A stretch of 35,746 nucleotides of DNA from Holosporales bacterium (GTDB lineage Bacteria; Pseudomonadota; Alphaproteobacteria; RUG11792): positions 1 through 35,746 of the forward strand of contig JAITFF010000021.1 of the NCBI GenBank assembly GCA_031281515.1, given 5' to 3'. Made by a program: the position numbers and the translations under genes. Positions 26,929-35,586 of this stretch are shown one piece after another; the stretch's first letter is position 1, and every line of letters starts with the position of its first letter. The notes below the pieces were generated by a model. That model was not told where the DNA came from. It did no database searches and worked only from the letters and a program-made list of their open reading frames with translations.

Positions 26929-26934
26929 ATCATG
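26857..26934. repeat. Perfect 21-bp inverted repeat within copy 2
   Basis: The arm at 26857-26877 (starting CATGATTCATAAAACC) is the exact reverse complement of the arm at 26914-26934 (ending TTTTATGAATCATG), with a 36-bp centre that itself holds TCAAAAG/CTTTGA partial pairing. It could be recombinase core arms, an RNA hairpin, or the ends of a tiny non-autonomous element. Confidence 0.85.
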
Positions 26935-27153
26935 TCGGAGATGAGGTTACTTGTTTAGCGTCACAACTCCAACCTGGGTCTATGGTGAGACAGTTGAGGA
27001 TACTTGCGGGTGTGCCAGCTGTTCTTAACAACGTGCGAAAAGGAACTACGGAATTCACACAATCAGTGAGGTTTCACCCTTGTTATACTGCACAATCACG
27101 GAAATGAGTCCCTTCTGCGAGCCGTAATCTGCCTCGGATTATGCCCGCCTGCT
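26935..27153. other. Noncoding region between the tRNA-linked repeats and the GT8/OTU-like gene
   Basis: I see no credible gene or structured RNA in this stretch. A 60-codon frame on the plus strand that starts inside the palindrome has no recognisable features. Confidence 0.4.
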
Positions 27154-29046
27154 TCACAACCTAAACAACGGATACCATCCTTGAGCTCCCTGTTCGTGAT
27201 TGAGCCGGATAAACTCGCGTATTCTGGTAGTGTCGGTAATACAAACCAATGCATTATAGTGTCCAGGCTCTCCAATTATTCTCAGTGTCCTTTGGCCAGT
27301 TACCCACCCATCAGGAGCGATAATATTCGTCGCGATAACGGTGGGCACTCCCTCGATGTCGGCCTCTCTATACCATACTATCCTCGCTCCATACAGGTTA
27401 GCCAATTGTTGCCATATCGGATGGTCGTCTGCAATCATCTGGTCTATTAGTCCATTTTCCTGCAGGAGTTCTACTATTTGTTCGGCGGTAACTCCAGGTG
27501 GAGGTGGTCCCAACGCGAATATTCCGCATAGATCGTGTCTGGTTGGCACAGGGATTCTGAGGTATGGAGTCGGATGACCTAGTAGTCCATATACTCTTGC
27601 TCTCATTGGATTTACCTCCCCATCTGTAATCTCGAGCTCAACTCCATGTGCATGCGTATTTGCTTGATCTGGCAGTGCCGCTATTTGGATCGGTGTGTGC
27701 GCTGCATCCTGTTCGGTGTTGTATCTATTGTACACGCCATACGGAAGTGCTGCTCCAAACCACGCATCAATGATCTCGGCTATATTGTTGAGTATTCTTT
27801 GGCTCTGTAGTGCTCGGATTTGGATTTTCTCCGTCTCTAGTAGGGCGCTAGGTAGAGGAAGTTGCCTTAGAATTGCTTTAGTAGGTAGTACTCTCAGTAT
27901 ATCACGTTCCAACTCAATCTGGATACTCTGTGGCACATAAGTTCTCACTCCTGCATCTTCCCACCGCTTTCGAGCGCTTGGTAGTAAAAGCGAGCACCAT
28001 ACCTCTCTGTACTCATTATGCCACAGCCTGTTCGCCCAACTGGAATGCTGTTGTTTTGCAGCAACGAGGAATGGCTTTTTTATGGCCTTAGAGTCCCAAT
28101 GTATTACCGCCATCCATTCTCTCTGCTGAACTTCCGGCAGGGTGAGGATTTCACGGAACGTTTCGATGCTGTGATCCGTGCGTAGCCATTTTGCTGCTTG
28201 TGCTTGCCCCGTGTGCGAGATACTTTGAGGACTGAACTGCTTCGTGATAGCCAAACGAGCTGCCCGCAGCATATTTGGTCTAGCGTTGAACCTAGGCGAG
28301 AACATGTGAATGGTCCAGCCGAACCTGAGTGCGCACTGATAAAAGAAGGATTCTTCGTCATATGGAGAAATTCCGGTAACAGCCTCTACCTCTCTGGAGG
28401 GCGCGGCTTGACTACTGGTCTGCATTTTGCTCAGTTTGAAGTACATCACTCCACCGCTGATTCTGAACACTGGCAGGGGAGGTTGTGGTATATCTGAATC
28501 AACATCCACAGCAGCTCTGGACAAAGCCAAGGTAGCTGAGCGCGGATCGAGATCTCCTAAACCACCTGATAACTTCAGTCCACCATATGGAGCAAAAGTA
28601 CCAGAATTGCCAGATAGATCGTAGGTTGAGAAATAAAAATTGCACGAGCCTATAGCTGCCGGACTCTGTCGGCATCCGGCTATCATATGGGATATGTCAT
28701 GAGTAACCAAGATGTCTGAGTCGATCCAGAGTATATCCTCGGGCTGTCTACCTGGTGTTGCAGCGTTCTGAGTTTGCCTTGCTAAGATGTATGCTATCTT
28801 GACTAGCTGGGGTTCTGGACTTCTCTTACTCAATTTAATAGTTCCCTTGTGTTGATTATATACTTGCCCTATGATCTGATCGCTTGCTATTTCACGTTCA
28901 TCTACGATTTTTACTAGTATTTGTGGACATATCGCCCCCAGTGCAGCGCGCAGGGCCTCTCTCTGCTCGGTGTTCTGGCCCATCCATATGATGGTAAGTT
29001 CATATTGAATCTGCCTATTAAGATGTTTCGTCAGTGAATGAACCAT
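27154..29046 (-). CDS. GT8-like glycosyltransferase fused to an OTU-like cysteine-protease domain
   Basis: 630 residues from ATG 29046; the true N-terminus was probably further up (see the leader at 29122-29175). Residues about 1-290 resemble a GT-A glycosyltransferase of the GT8 sort, with the metal-binding DxD in ILWIDSDILVTHDIS (Asp109, Asp111) and a later GGVMYFKLS and EESFFYQCALRFGW. Residues about 300-490 are unassigned. Residues about 503-600 resemble an OTU fold: Cys507 in HDLCGIFAL, a helix, ANLYGARIVWY strand, and His596 in GHYNAL, the spacing and H-Y-N signature of OTU deubiquitinases. The GT call is fairly good and the OTU call is tentative. Together they suggest an effector acting on host glycans or ubiquitin (inference). 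Confidence 0.55.
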   Translation of the reverse strand: MVHSLTKHLNRQIQYELTIIWMGQNTEQREALRAALGAICPQILVKIVDEREIASDQIIGQVYNQHKGTIKLSKRSPEPQLVKIAYILARQTQNAATPGRQPEDILWIDSDILVTHDISHMIAGCRQSPAAIGSCNFYFSTYDLSGNSGTFAPYGGLKLSGGLGDLDPRSATLALSRAAVDVDSDIPQPPLPVFRISGGVMYFKLSKMQTSSQAAPSREVEAVTGISPYDEESFFYQCALRFGWTIHMFSPRFNARPNMLRAARLAITKQFSPQSISHTGQAQAAKWLRTDHSIETFREILTLPEVQQREWMAVIHWDSKAIKKPFLVAAKQQHSSWANRLWHNEYREVWCSLLLPSARKRWEDAGVRTYVPQSIQIELERDILRVLPTKAILRQLPLPSALLETEKIQIRALQSQRILNNIAEIIDAWFGAALPYGVYNRYNTEQDAAHTPIQIAALPDQANTHAHGVELEITDGEVNPMRARVYGLLGHPTPYLRIPVPTRHDLCGIFALGPPPPGVTAEQIVELLQENGLIDQMIADDHPIWQQLANLYGARIVWYREADIEGVPTVIATNIIAPDGWVTGQRTLRIIGEPGHYNALVCITDTTRIREFIRLNHEQGAQGWYPLFRL

Positions 29047-29121
29047 TACCAGTGTGGCCGGTACATAGCTGGGTGAAGTTATGGTAACTATCTCCAGCGA
29101 TGGTACTCCTTGCGTGGCACT

Positions 29122-29175
29122 TCAGTCTGGATGTGCCGAAAATAGCCACATCATCATAGGTATAATTCGCTTCAT
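29122..29175 (-). pseudogene. Signal-peptide leader of the GT8/OTU-like gene, cut by an in-frame TGA
   Basis: ATG 29175 has GGGGAG just upstream and opens MKRIIPMMMWLFSAHPD, then TGA at 29124-29122. The frame continues without further stop into ATG 29046. The bypassed codons read SATQGVPSLEIVTITSPSY and so on, which is the usual first beta strand of a GT8 domain. The codon could be a mutated Trp (TGG to TGA) or Arg codon. Normal translation would give a 17-residue peptide only. Confidence 0.7.
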
Positions 29176-29383
29176 TGTTACTCCCCAAATTATGGCGCAT
29201 ATGCCTTAATTTAAGTCTAGCAACTCTAATGGGATCTTGTCGATGAATCTGTACATTTATCGCATGTTAAGTAACCTTAAAGTTTCAAAAATGCAAGATA
29301 CCTGTAGGCTTTATAGAAACCCTATTGCCAGATCGTTTAGACTTTGCTACAATGCGTGGTGTGTTGCATTTACTGGTGATCTC

Positions 29384-30166
29384 ATGTTGCGATGCGTTTG
29401 CGTAGCGTTCATCTCTGTTTTATTGAGTAACTGTGCTTTCGCTACACAGGATGCTGGTAGTTTCAAGCCTGGCACTGAAGTCAACCAAGGTACTCATATT
29501 GGTAAGGATGTTTTAATTCCAGGTATGGTGTGGGAAGGGGCGTACGGGAAGTTGGAATTGCTCCCGGTATTATTCCCGGATATCACAAGCGCACTGGAGG
29601 GTGACCCGCAGGTTGCTGTGCTTAACAGTAAATGCTGTCAACTGCTCTCGATGAGGTTTGACCAGCAAGGAATCTTAAAGATACATGAGCAAGCTCAAGA
29701 CATTTATCGATATGGTTTGTATATATGTACAATCTGTCCCTCAGATTCATTCAGAGTAAGTCTGGAGTCTTTCCTTGTTCAGTTGCTTGTATCAACGAAG
29801 GTAACACTATTCCAAACGAATCCAGGTGAATGCCCGAGTTTAATTCCGTACTTTAGTTATTCGACAGGATCCTCGCAAGAATGCAGAAAAATAATGCTAT
29901 ATAACGATGCTCCGGTGAAAGAGGATGAGTTGGCTGTTGCAGGGACATATCTATATTCGCTATTTTTACGCATGGTGATGGCCCCTGCAAAAGTTAGAAC
30001 GGACATCGAACCGGCGGTGTATAGGATGCAAATTGACGAGGTACAAAGTGAGCCTTTGCCCATGGGAAGTTTTGTATCATGGTCATTGTGGAAGGCTAAG
30101 CAGGCTCCGCCTGATCTTGTAAGGTTAGTAGTTAATGAACGCCCGTGCCCGCCGATATTTGGTTAA
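29384..30166 (+). CDS. Secreted protein of unknown function
   Basis: 260 residues from ATG 29384. The frame is open from 29237, but the upstream part lacks a signal and the segment MLRCVCVAFISVLLSNCAFA is a good Sec signal peptide, with cleavage before TQDAG. L-S-N-C is a poor lipobox, so a plain signal is more likely. The mature part has several Cys (S-K-C-C-Q, I-C-T-I-C, G-E-C-P, E-C-R, R-P-C-P), so it may be disulfide-bonded in the periplasm or outside. I recognise no family. It is divergent from the GT8/OTU-like gene and tail to tail with the haemagglutinin-like pseudogene. Confidence 0.6.
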   Translation: MLRCVCVAFISVLLSNCAFATQDAGSFKPGTEVNQGTHIGKDVLIPGMVWEGAYGKLELLPVLFPDITSALEGDPQVAVLNSKCCQLLSMRFDQQGILKIHEQAQDIYRYGLYICTICPSDSFRVSLESFLVQLLVSTKVTLFQTNPGECPSLIPYFSYSTGSSQECRKIMLYNDAPVKEDELAVAGTYLYSLFLRMVMAPAKVRTDIEPAVYRMQIDEVQSEPLPMGSFVSWSLWKAKQAPPDLVRLVVNERPCPPIFG

Positions 30167-30226
30167 TGAACGGTTCCCACGCTAGAAGAAGTCGATCGAC
30201 TTAATCCTGATCCCGAGGAGTTGCTG

Positions 30227-32596
30227 TTAAGCGGTGGCTGCCCTCGAAGAATCCAGCAATTTATTCATCTGATCGTTCTGAAGAACCTGCTCGATCTCCG
30301 GTGGAGTTGCCCCATCAGCCCTCGGTTTCTCCTCAATTTCAGCAATCAACTTTTCCTTTGTGTCCGCAGGTACCTGCTTGACCTCCCTCTCAGCCTGCTG
30401 CATACTGGCACCTTCTGCGATGCGCTGGGTCATATATTGTTGGCGGATTTCGTTAAATTCCTCGACCTGTGCCATGCAGGCGACGAACTCTCCGACGCTG
30501 GGGTTTATGACCGTACGATTGTGCTCGTTGCGCTCGCGTACTGGCTCATCCACCCGCCTTCCAGCAACCACTCCATCGCTGATCATGCCGCACTTGTTAT
30601 AGAGTAGTTCTCCGACCTTGAGGTAGAATTTCTCTGTGCCAACAATGCTTGCAACTGTATTGATCTTGTCCTTGATGACCTCTTCCTCGGCGATCCGGAA
30701 GGCTGGAATCGGCGCTAATGACGCATCAAGTGATCGGTCCAACTTGACGCCCTTGACCGCTCCGAAGATTGCGGCGATGCTTCCCGAGACCTGCGTATTG
30801 CTGCTTTCGGCACGGAATGTGTTCAGCAAGGTCTCTACCGTCATATCGCCAGCCACGATCATGTCGATCATTTTAGCACGTATTGTTGAACCAGAGAACA
30901 CCGCATCGTTGCACCTGACGAACAGTTCGTCGGCCTCGAACTGCATGGGGAGGTGGCGCGTCGTGCTCGTTGTGCCGTCTCTTTCGACAACTGAAACACT
31001 CGGGAGAGCCCCGATTGCAGTGGCTGCACCGGGCATGAGCCCTGCTCCAAGTAGTGCTGCGGGATTTAAGGAAACGCTCCACCCACTCGTTTCAGACTCC
31101 TGAGATCCGGTGTACTTTGGCGCCTCCGTTGTCAATTGCCCAGTTTCGATACTGGCGCTGTTAACGTGCCAAATTCCCTCGAGGTGCGTCCTGTCGTTGC
31201 TGACTCTGAGAACCCCGATGTCGAGCTTGGATTGATGCGGAATGCGCTCCCTCGTCACGGTGCGTGTCGTAACGTTGGAATAGCACGGGCCGGCCACGAA
31301 TCTGCTCAACATAATCAGCGCAAACTCGCTGGCTGGGTTCTGTAATTTCGACAAATTCGCGAGTTTTGTAGCATGCGTCAAAGCCTGCGCTCCGGTGCCA
31401 ATGACATTCATTACGTTCGGTGCGAAGTCACCAAAAGTTACCGTTTTACTCAAGGCTCGGGTTGATTCGTAGAACGGGTCGCCTCTAATTTTCGGGGCGA
31501 AGAACCCGCTGGAATGCCGGACTGATCGCGTCGTCTTCCCGGTATAAGCCGCCTTCTCGATAAGGTCTCGTCGGATCGTCATGTCCAACACATTTGCGAC
31601 AACTCCCTCGAAAATACATGTTCCGTCGCCTGTGGATTCAAAGCTCTCCGCTATGATTTTTGCTGGCTCAAAAAATTCCTCTTCGACGTGAACGGTCTGT
31701 GTCGATTTTCCGATGCTGATGCCCAATACGCGGCGGCGCCTGGTCGTTTCGCTATGTGAAACCTTATGCCCCTGCGCCGCTGTAACTCTCAAATTCCCGT
31801 CTCCGAGATTCTTAACGGACCGGGCTATAACCTGTGCGCCAACCAAAGTTGTAGCGTTGGATTGAAACAAAATCTCGTCGGAAGTCTGAAATTGCGCCTC
31901 CACCGGAGTGGTCAAAGCAACTCTTTCGGTATGTCTTCTGCGTGCGATTTCGACTGCTGTTGTCTCGAATGCCGGCTTAACAACATGAGCTTTTGACTCA
32001 AATTGCATGCCTCCTGGCCCGGCTTTCAGTTGGGTTCCAGTCTGCTCAATCCTACCTTTGGGAGCAGACATTCGTAGGGAATCTCCGGCTTTAATCTGCG
32101 AAACTCTGACTCCTGTTCGTGTAATTTTAGCTCCACCTTCTCTGCGGGAAACTGGGTCCAACGACGCAACTCTGTCGATGATATCCCCATCTTCAACGGA
32201 CATGTCGACGGTCCGTGCGTTGACATTTGCCGCTCGCATTTGAATCTCTTTTTTAGCGAGTAACGTTAAACTTTGAGGTACCTGCAGAACAACAGGATCT
32301 GTATCAACGTGTGCCCCATCGTGGTACGTGAACTCGGAAAGTAGCTTGATCGTATCGGCTTCCACGACCAGATCTTGGGCGTCGATTTTAACGTCATCCG
32401 GCCCTCTCGACCGAAAGATCACATCGCCTGTTCCCCGGAAAGTCAGAGTTTTCTCAGCCTTAATTTTATGCATCGCATCCTCCACCAAGTCACCTATTAA
32501 TAAGTATGGTTTTAGTTGTGGAGCGAGTGCCGTTTCATCTTCGTTAATTTCGATTTCAGCATCTTCACGGCTAGTTGGTCCGTAGAGCAACGCCAT
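30227..32596 (-). CDS. Filamentous-haemagglutinin-like exoprotein, C-terminal part (separated by one TAG)
   Basis: 789 residues. The sequence is a chain of short beta strands of the kind that form a right-handed beta helix in FHA/CdiA-type exoproteins: AKKEIQMRAANVNARTVDM, DEILFQSNATTLVGAQVI, GNLRVTAAQGHKVSHSETTR and RRRVLGISIGKS match the haemagglutinin-repeat pattern. The last 70 residues are charged and helical, with no toxin domain I recognise. The start ATG 32596 lies in the same frame as the upstream ORF and only a TAG (32605-32603) plus two codons separate them, so the two are one gene interrupted by a nonsense codon. Confidence 0.65.
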   Translation of the reverse strand: MALLYGPTSREDAEIEINEDETALAPQLKPYLLIGDLVEDAMHKIKAEKTLTFRGTGDVIFRSRGPDDVKIDAQDLVVEADTIKLLSEFTYHDGAHVDTDPVVLQVPQSLTLLAKKEIQMRAANVNARTVDMSVEDGDIIDRVASLDPVSRREGGAKITRTGVRVSQIKAGDSLRMSAPKGRIEQTGTQLKAGPGGMQFESKAHVVKPAFETTAVEIARRRHTERVALTTPVEAQFQTSDEILFQSNATTLVGAQVIARSVKNLGDGNLRVTAAQGHKVSHSETTRRRRVLGISIGKSTQTVHVEEEFFEPAKIIAESFESTGDGTCIFEGVVANVLDMTIRRDLIEKAAYTGKTTRSVRHSSGFFAPKIRGDPFYESTRALSKTVTFGDFAPNVMNVIGTGAQALTHATKLANLSKLQNPASEFALIMLSRFVAGPCYSNVTTRTVTRERIPHQSKLDIGVLRVSNDRTHLEGIWHVNSASIETGQLTTEAPKYTGSQESETSGWSVSLNPAALLGAGLMPGAATAIGALPSVSVVERDGTTSTTRHLPMQFEADELFVRCNDAVFSGSTIRAKMIDMIVAGDMTVETLLNTFRAESSNTQVSGSIAAIFGAVKGVKLDRSLDASLAPIPAFRIAEEEVIKDKINTVASIVGTEKFYLKVGELLYNKCGMISDGVVAGRRVDEPVRERNEHNRTVINPSVGEFVACMAQVEEFNEIRQQYMTQRIAEGASMQQAEREVKQVPADTKEKLIAEIEEKPRADGATPPEIEQVLQNDQMNKLLDSSRAATA

Positions 32597-32602
32597 CGTT
32601 CC

Positions 32603-34858
32603 CTACGGTATCCTGACCCCTTTTGAGTACGAAAACGATTGTGTCAACTCTCTTCCAGCTGCTTCGAGTTGGCCAATTATGCGTACATCCAGGAACTCGT
32701 CGGTCACACCGTAGATCGGAGTAACCACTAATTTGAGCAGTTTTGCTAAAAGTTGATCAGACACTGTCGGGACGAAAAATCTCGCATCTGGTCTTCTATT
32801 AATGTGCCCAACTTCTCGCGTTGCACGAATTGTTGTAACGTCATCTGCCATCGAATAAGGTGTCAATACAGTTGGGGAAACGTAGCTTGGATTGGTTTGC
32901 GATTCCAAATCTATACCACGATGAGATACGGCAAACCCAAGGGCTTTCGCGGTTTTCTGCAGATTCACAACAAGCCCCATTCCACCATATGAACTGGCCA
33001 CCGGTGTTACAAACCCGCCCACAATTAACCTCTCAAATCTGTCGAGCAAAATGTTCTGTGCCAAGATTCTCATTTTGTCGATTTCGATTCGCTGAAACGC
33101 TGCCTCCACATTTCCTCCGGCAACCAAATTGGCCGTATTCAACGCACTTCTTCCGCGAACGTAGATATCTCTCCGTGCAACTATTTGCCCGAGATTAACA
33201 TCGAAATCCGCATCGATCCTAACCTTACCATCCGAGAAAATGTACCCGGGACATTCGGATTGAGGCAGCGGAACCAATCCTTCATTGAATGGCCGATAGT
33301 CCCAAATTACGTCAAAATATCGATAATCAGCCCAGCCATCAAAGTGCCAATTTGCGCGGTGAAACGTATGCGATTGTCTATATTCGTTTGCTCTAGTTAG
33401 CAATTGCTCCTGTCTTTTAATTGGGTCGTCGGGATCGACTGCGTCGGCAATGTATTTGCTATGCACGAAAAGCTTGCCGTTTTCGAAGCTTTGTCCTCGT
33501 ACGTTAATATCTCCCTGTGAGTAAATTAGGCCAACTTGATTTGATACAAGATCATCAGAAATTATTTGGATCAGCCTTTGCCCATTTAAAAATCCGAAGT
33601 TATTTTGAAGGCTGTTTGCAGTGATACTCAACGTGCCATTGCATGCAATTTGTCCGGCATTTGAAATATCCAAGAAGTACCCCAGGATTCTTTCGGTCGC
33701 ATTATGCGACACTAAACGCATCCGCGTAAATTTTCCGTTACTATCAACAGCTGGATAGTCGGGGTACCAATGAGTCCCGTGACTGGCAGGAAGATTTTGA
33801 CCCAATCTAGCTGGTGTTTTCGTGTAATATGAGTACGACACGACTTTCGGAAATGTTTGTTGCCCACCTGTGTTTACGAAAGTACCGACGTTGAGTGTAA
33901 TATCGCCGAGAGCATGCATTTTCCCAGAGACATTCTCGAATGCGTCTGCGGTTATGAGGATGTGTTCCTGAGCGCCGAGATAGCCGGTTCTGTTCAACGT
34001 AAATCTCTTGGTTTTCGCCTTGAACTCCTTAACTTTCAATTTGTCTCGAACATCAATAACGGGAGCTTCAACGTCCAATTTCACGTTCATACTGACCGGC
34101 TTCGTCACATTAATATTGGTCTTGGAATTGATCTTCAAAGTCTTGTTGGGCCCATTGATCACAGACTGAATCAGGTCACCACTCAGCGTCAGCGGAGCGC
34201 CATCGATCTCATATTCAATCCCATCCTCTGCAACTGTGCGGCCCCACTTCGTCACGGTACTATGCTGGGTGAGCTTGAAGCCCGTCGGCGAATACAAAAG
34301 CCCATCGTTTATCCAGTCAAAAAAGGATGCACGTGCACGGTTCTCAAATCGAAGAACTGCGCTACCTGATGCTCGATATATACGGCCACGCAGATCTTTG
34401 TACTCTGTTCCATCATCCGCACGGCGCTTGTGCCGGATCAACATCTTTCCATCATTCACAACATCTCCGCTCACGACGACTTTATCCAACAAATGCAGCG
34501 TCGCATCCTGGCCATTATGTATTTTGCTCAGTGCTGTAAGTTGCGTATTAAACGTCGCCGTACCGAAATTGCTAAGATTTCTCAATCTGCTAAACTTGGT
34601 ATTTTCATCAGCCAAAAACTCAGAACCACTTTGCACAGTGAGATCTGTAAGCCCTGAAAAATCGGCAGTTCCAAGAGCTTTGAGAGTAGCTCCATTTTGT
34701 AGATTCAACTTAGCGAGGTTCGGTAATTCCGCACCACTCTCCAGCTGCCCACGTAAATTATCGAGGTTAATCAGTCTTGGCAGAGCCGATTTTGTTTCAA
34801 TCTGCAGAGGCCCAGTTTGTGTATTTTGAACATCCGACAGAGCCGGAGTTGCCGCCAA
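32603..34858 (-). CDS. Filamentous-haemagglutinin-like exoprotein, middle part
   Basis: 751 residues; the nominal TTG start 34858 is only where the frame opens after a slippage. Residues about 15-110 hold a 20-25-residue repeat of the type L-P-x-L-x-x-L with G-A-x-L (AELPNLAKLNLQNGATLKAL). The rest has the strand-rich FHA style with N-x-G turns (NVSGKMHALGDITLNVGTFV, LDISNAGQIACNGTLSITAN, IYSQGDINVRGQSFENGKLF). It lacks the N-terminal two-partner-secretion domain, because the 5' end was lost to an insertion sequence. It ends with TAG in frame with the next ORF. Confidence 0.65.
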   Translation of the reverse strand: MAATPALSDVQNTQTGPLQIETKSALPRLINLDNLRGQLESGAELPNLAKLNLQNGATLKALGTADFSGLTDLTVQSGSEFLADENTKFSRLRNLSNFGTATFNTQLTALSKIHNGQDATLHLLDKVVVSGDVVNDGKMLIRHKRRADDGTEYKDLRGRIYRASGSAVLRFENRARASFFDWINDGLLYSPTGFKLTQHSTVTKWGRTVAEDGIEYEIDGAPLTLSGDLIQSVINGPNKTLKINSKTNINVTKPVSMNVKLDVEAPVIDVRDKLKVKEFKAKTKRFTLNRTGYLGAQEHILITADAFENVSGKMHALGDITLNVGTFVNTGGQQTFPKVVSYSYYTKTPARLGQNLPASHGTHWYPDYPAVDSNGKFTRMRLVSHNATERILGYFLDISNAGQIACNGTLSITANSLQNNFGFLNGQRLIQIISDDLVSNQVGLIYSQGDINVRGQSFENGKLFVHSKYIADAVDPDDPIKRQEQLLTRANEYRQSHTFHRANWHFDGWADYRYFDVIWDYRPFNEGLVPLPQSECPGYIFSDGKVRIDADFDVNLGQIVARRDIYVRGRSALNTANLVAGGNVEAAFQRIEIDKMRILAQNILLDRFERLIVGGFVTPVASSYGGMGLVVNLQKTAKALGFAVSHRGIDLESQTNPSYVSPTVLTPYSMADDVTTIRATREVGHINRRPDARFFVPTVSDQLLAKLLKLVVTPIYGVTDEFLDVRIIGQLEAAGRELTQSFSYSKGVRIP

Positions 34859-34862
34859 AAAC

Positions 34863-35094
34863 GTGTGTTTCCCGCATTTTCAATTCTCCGTAGGGCCGGA
34901 ACTCTGGTCGATTCCTGCACCAGCAACTGCGCCCCAGCATCAGTTCTTGTCCGCTGCAGTTGCGGAAAGTCAGCACTGATCTGCAAATGCTTTTGGGAAT
35001 GCACGAATGTTGCCGTAATTTCTCCGCCAGACAAAATTCCAACATCTGCCCTGCTTACAATTTCTGGAGTCGTGATACGTCCCGTATTTTGAAT
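34863..35094 (-). pseudogene. N-proximal remnant of the haemagglutinin-like gene, frameshifted and IS-truncated
   Basis: Minus-strand frame reading AIQNTGRITTPEIVSRAD, then GGEITATF and ADFPQLQ, to RRIENAG. It shows the same repeat style as the following ORF. The frame shifts at an (AC)n tract (34863-34868): removing one AC joins IENAGNT to FLAATPALSDVQ in a single frame. Upstream it runs straight into the IS1595-type element. Confidence 0.7.
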
Positions 35095-35582
35095 GGCTCT
35101 TGACTAGCATCTCGGAAGGAGTATGCTATGAAGATGAGGAAATTCAACCGGTTGAGCCCCCAAAAGAGGAACAAAATTTTTTTGTGCTTTGCAGAGGATT
35201 TAACTGCCACTACGACAGCAAAGATTGTTGGAGTCAATCGTAACACCGTCAATGCGTACTATCAGGAAATCAGGAATAAGATTCTCAAGAGATGTATGGA
35301 AGAATCTCTCGTAGATGGTGGAGAGTTTGAGCTGGATGAATCGTACTTTGGAGCTAAGAGAATTAGAGGGAAGAGAGGCCGTGGGGCAGCTGGGAAAACA
35401 CCTGTATTTGGTCTACTCAAAAGAGGAGGAAAGGTGTTTGTATCAGTGGTACCAAACTGCTCTCGTGAAGAACTGATGCCTATCATACAGGGGAAGATAC
35501 TAGCTGGGTCAACCATTCATACAGATGGTTGGAAAGCTTATGATGGCCTTATCCTTAATGGGTATGATCACTATAAGGTGTG
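35095..35582 (+). mobile_element. IS1595-type insertion sequence, 3' part missing
   Basis: The left edge is placed at GGCTCTTGACTAGC, where the haemagglutinin-like reading frame stops making sense and just before the transposase leader. The right part is missing because another transposase gene, in opposite orientation, begins at the point where the DDE domain should go on. The exact ends are inferred. Confidence 0.6.
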
Positions 35583-35586
35583 TTAA
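35128..35586 (+). pseudogene. IS1595 family transposase, truncated
   Basis: 152 residues, starting at ATG 35128 with AAGGAG 7 nt upstream. An N-terminal HTH (TATTTAKIVGVNRNTVNAYY, about 26-46) and the start of the ISXO2-like DDE domain are present: first Asp in ELDESYFGAKR and second in STIHTDGWKAYDGL. The sequence ends at YDHYKVC-stop, whereas relatives continue H-S-x-N and so on to the third acidic residue. The right part is replaced by an IS5-type end, so it is inactive. Confidence 0.85.

Noticed and set aside
26925..27107. 60-codon plus-strand frame beginning in the tRNA-linked palindrome
   Set aside because: No ribosome binding site and no protein-like pattern.
27154..29175. TGA read as tryptophan (altered code) to explain the in-frame stop
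   Set aside because: TGG is used for Trp throughout and TGA ends several intact genes such as lysS and the portal gene, so a changed code is not supported.
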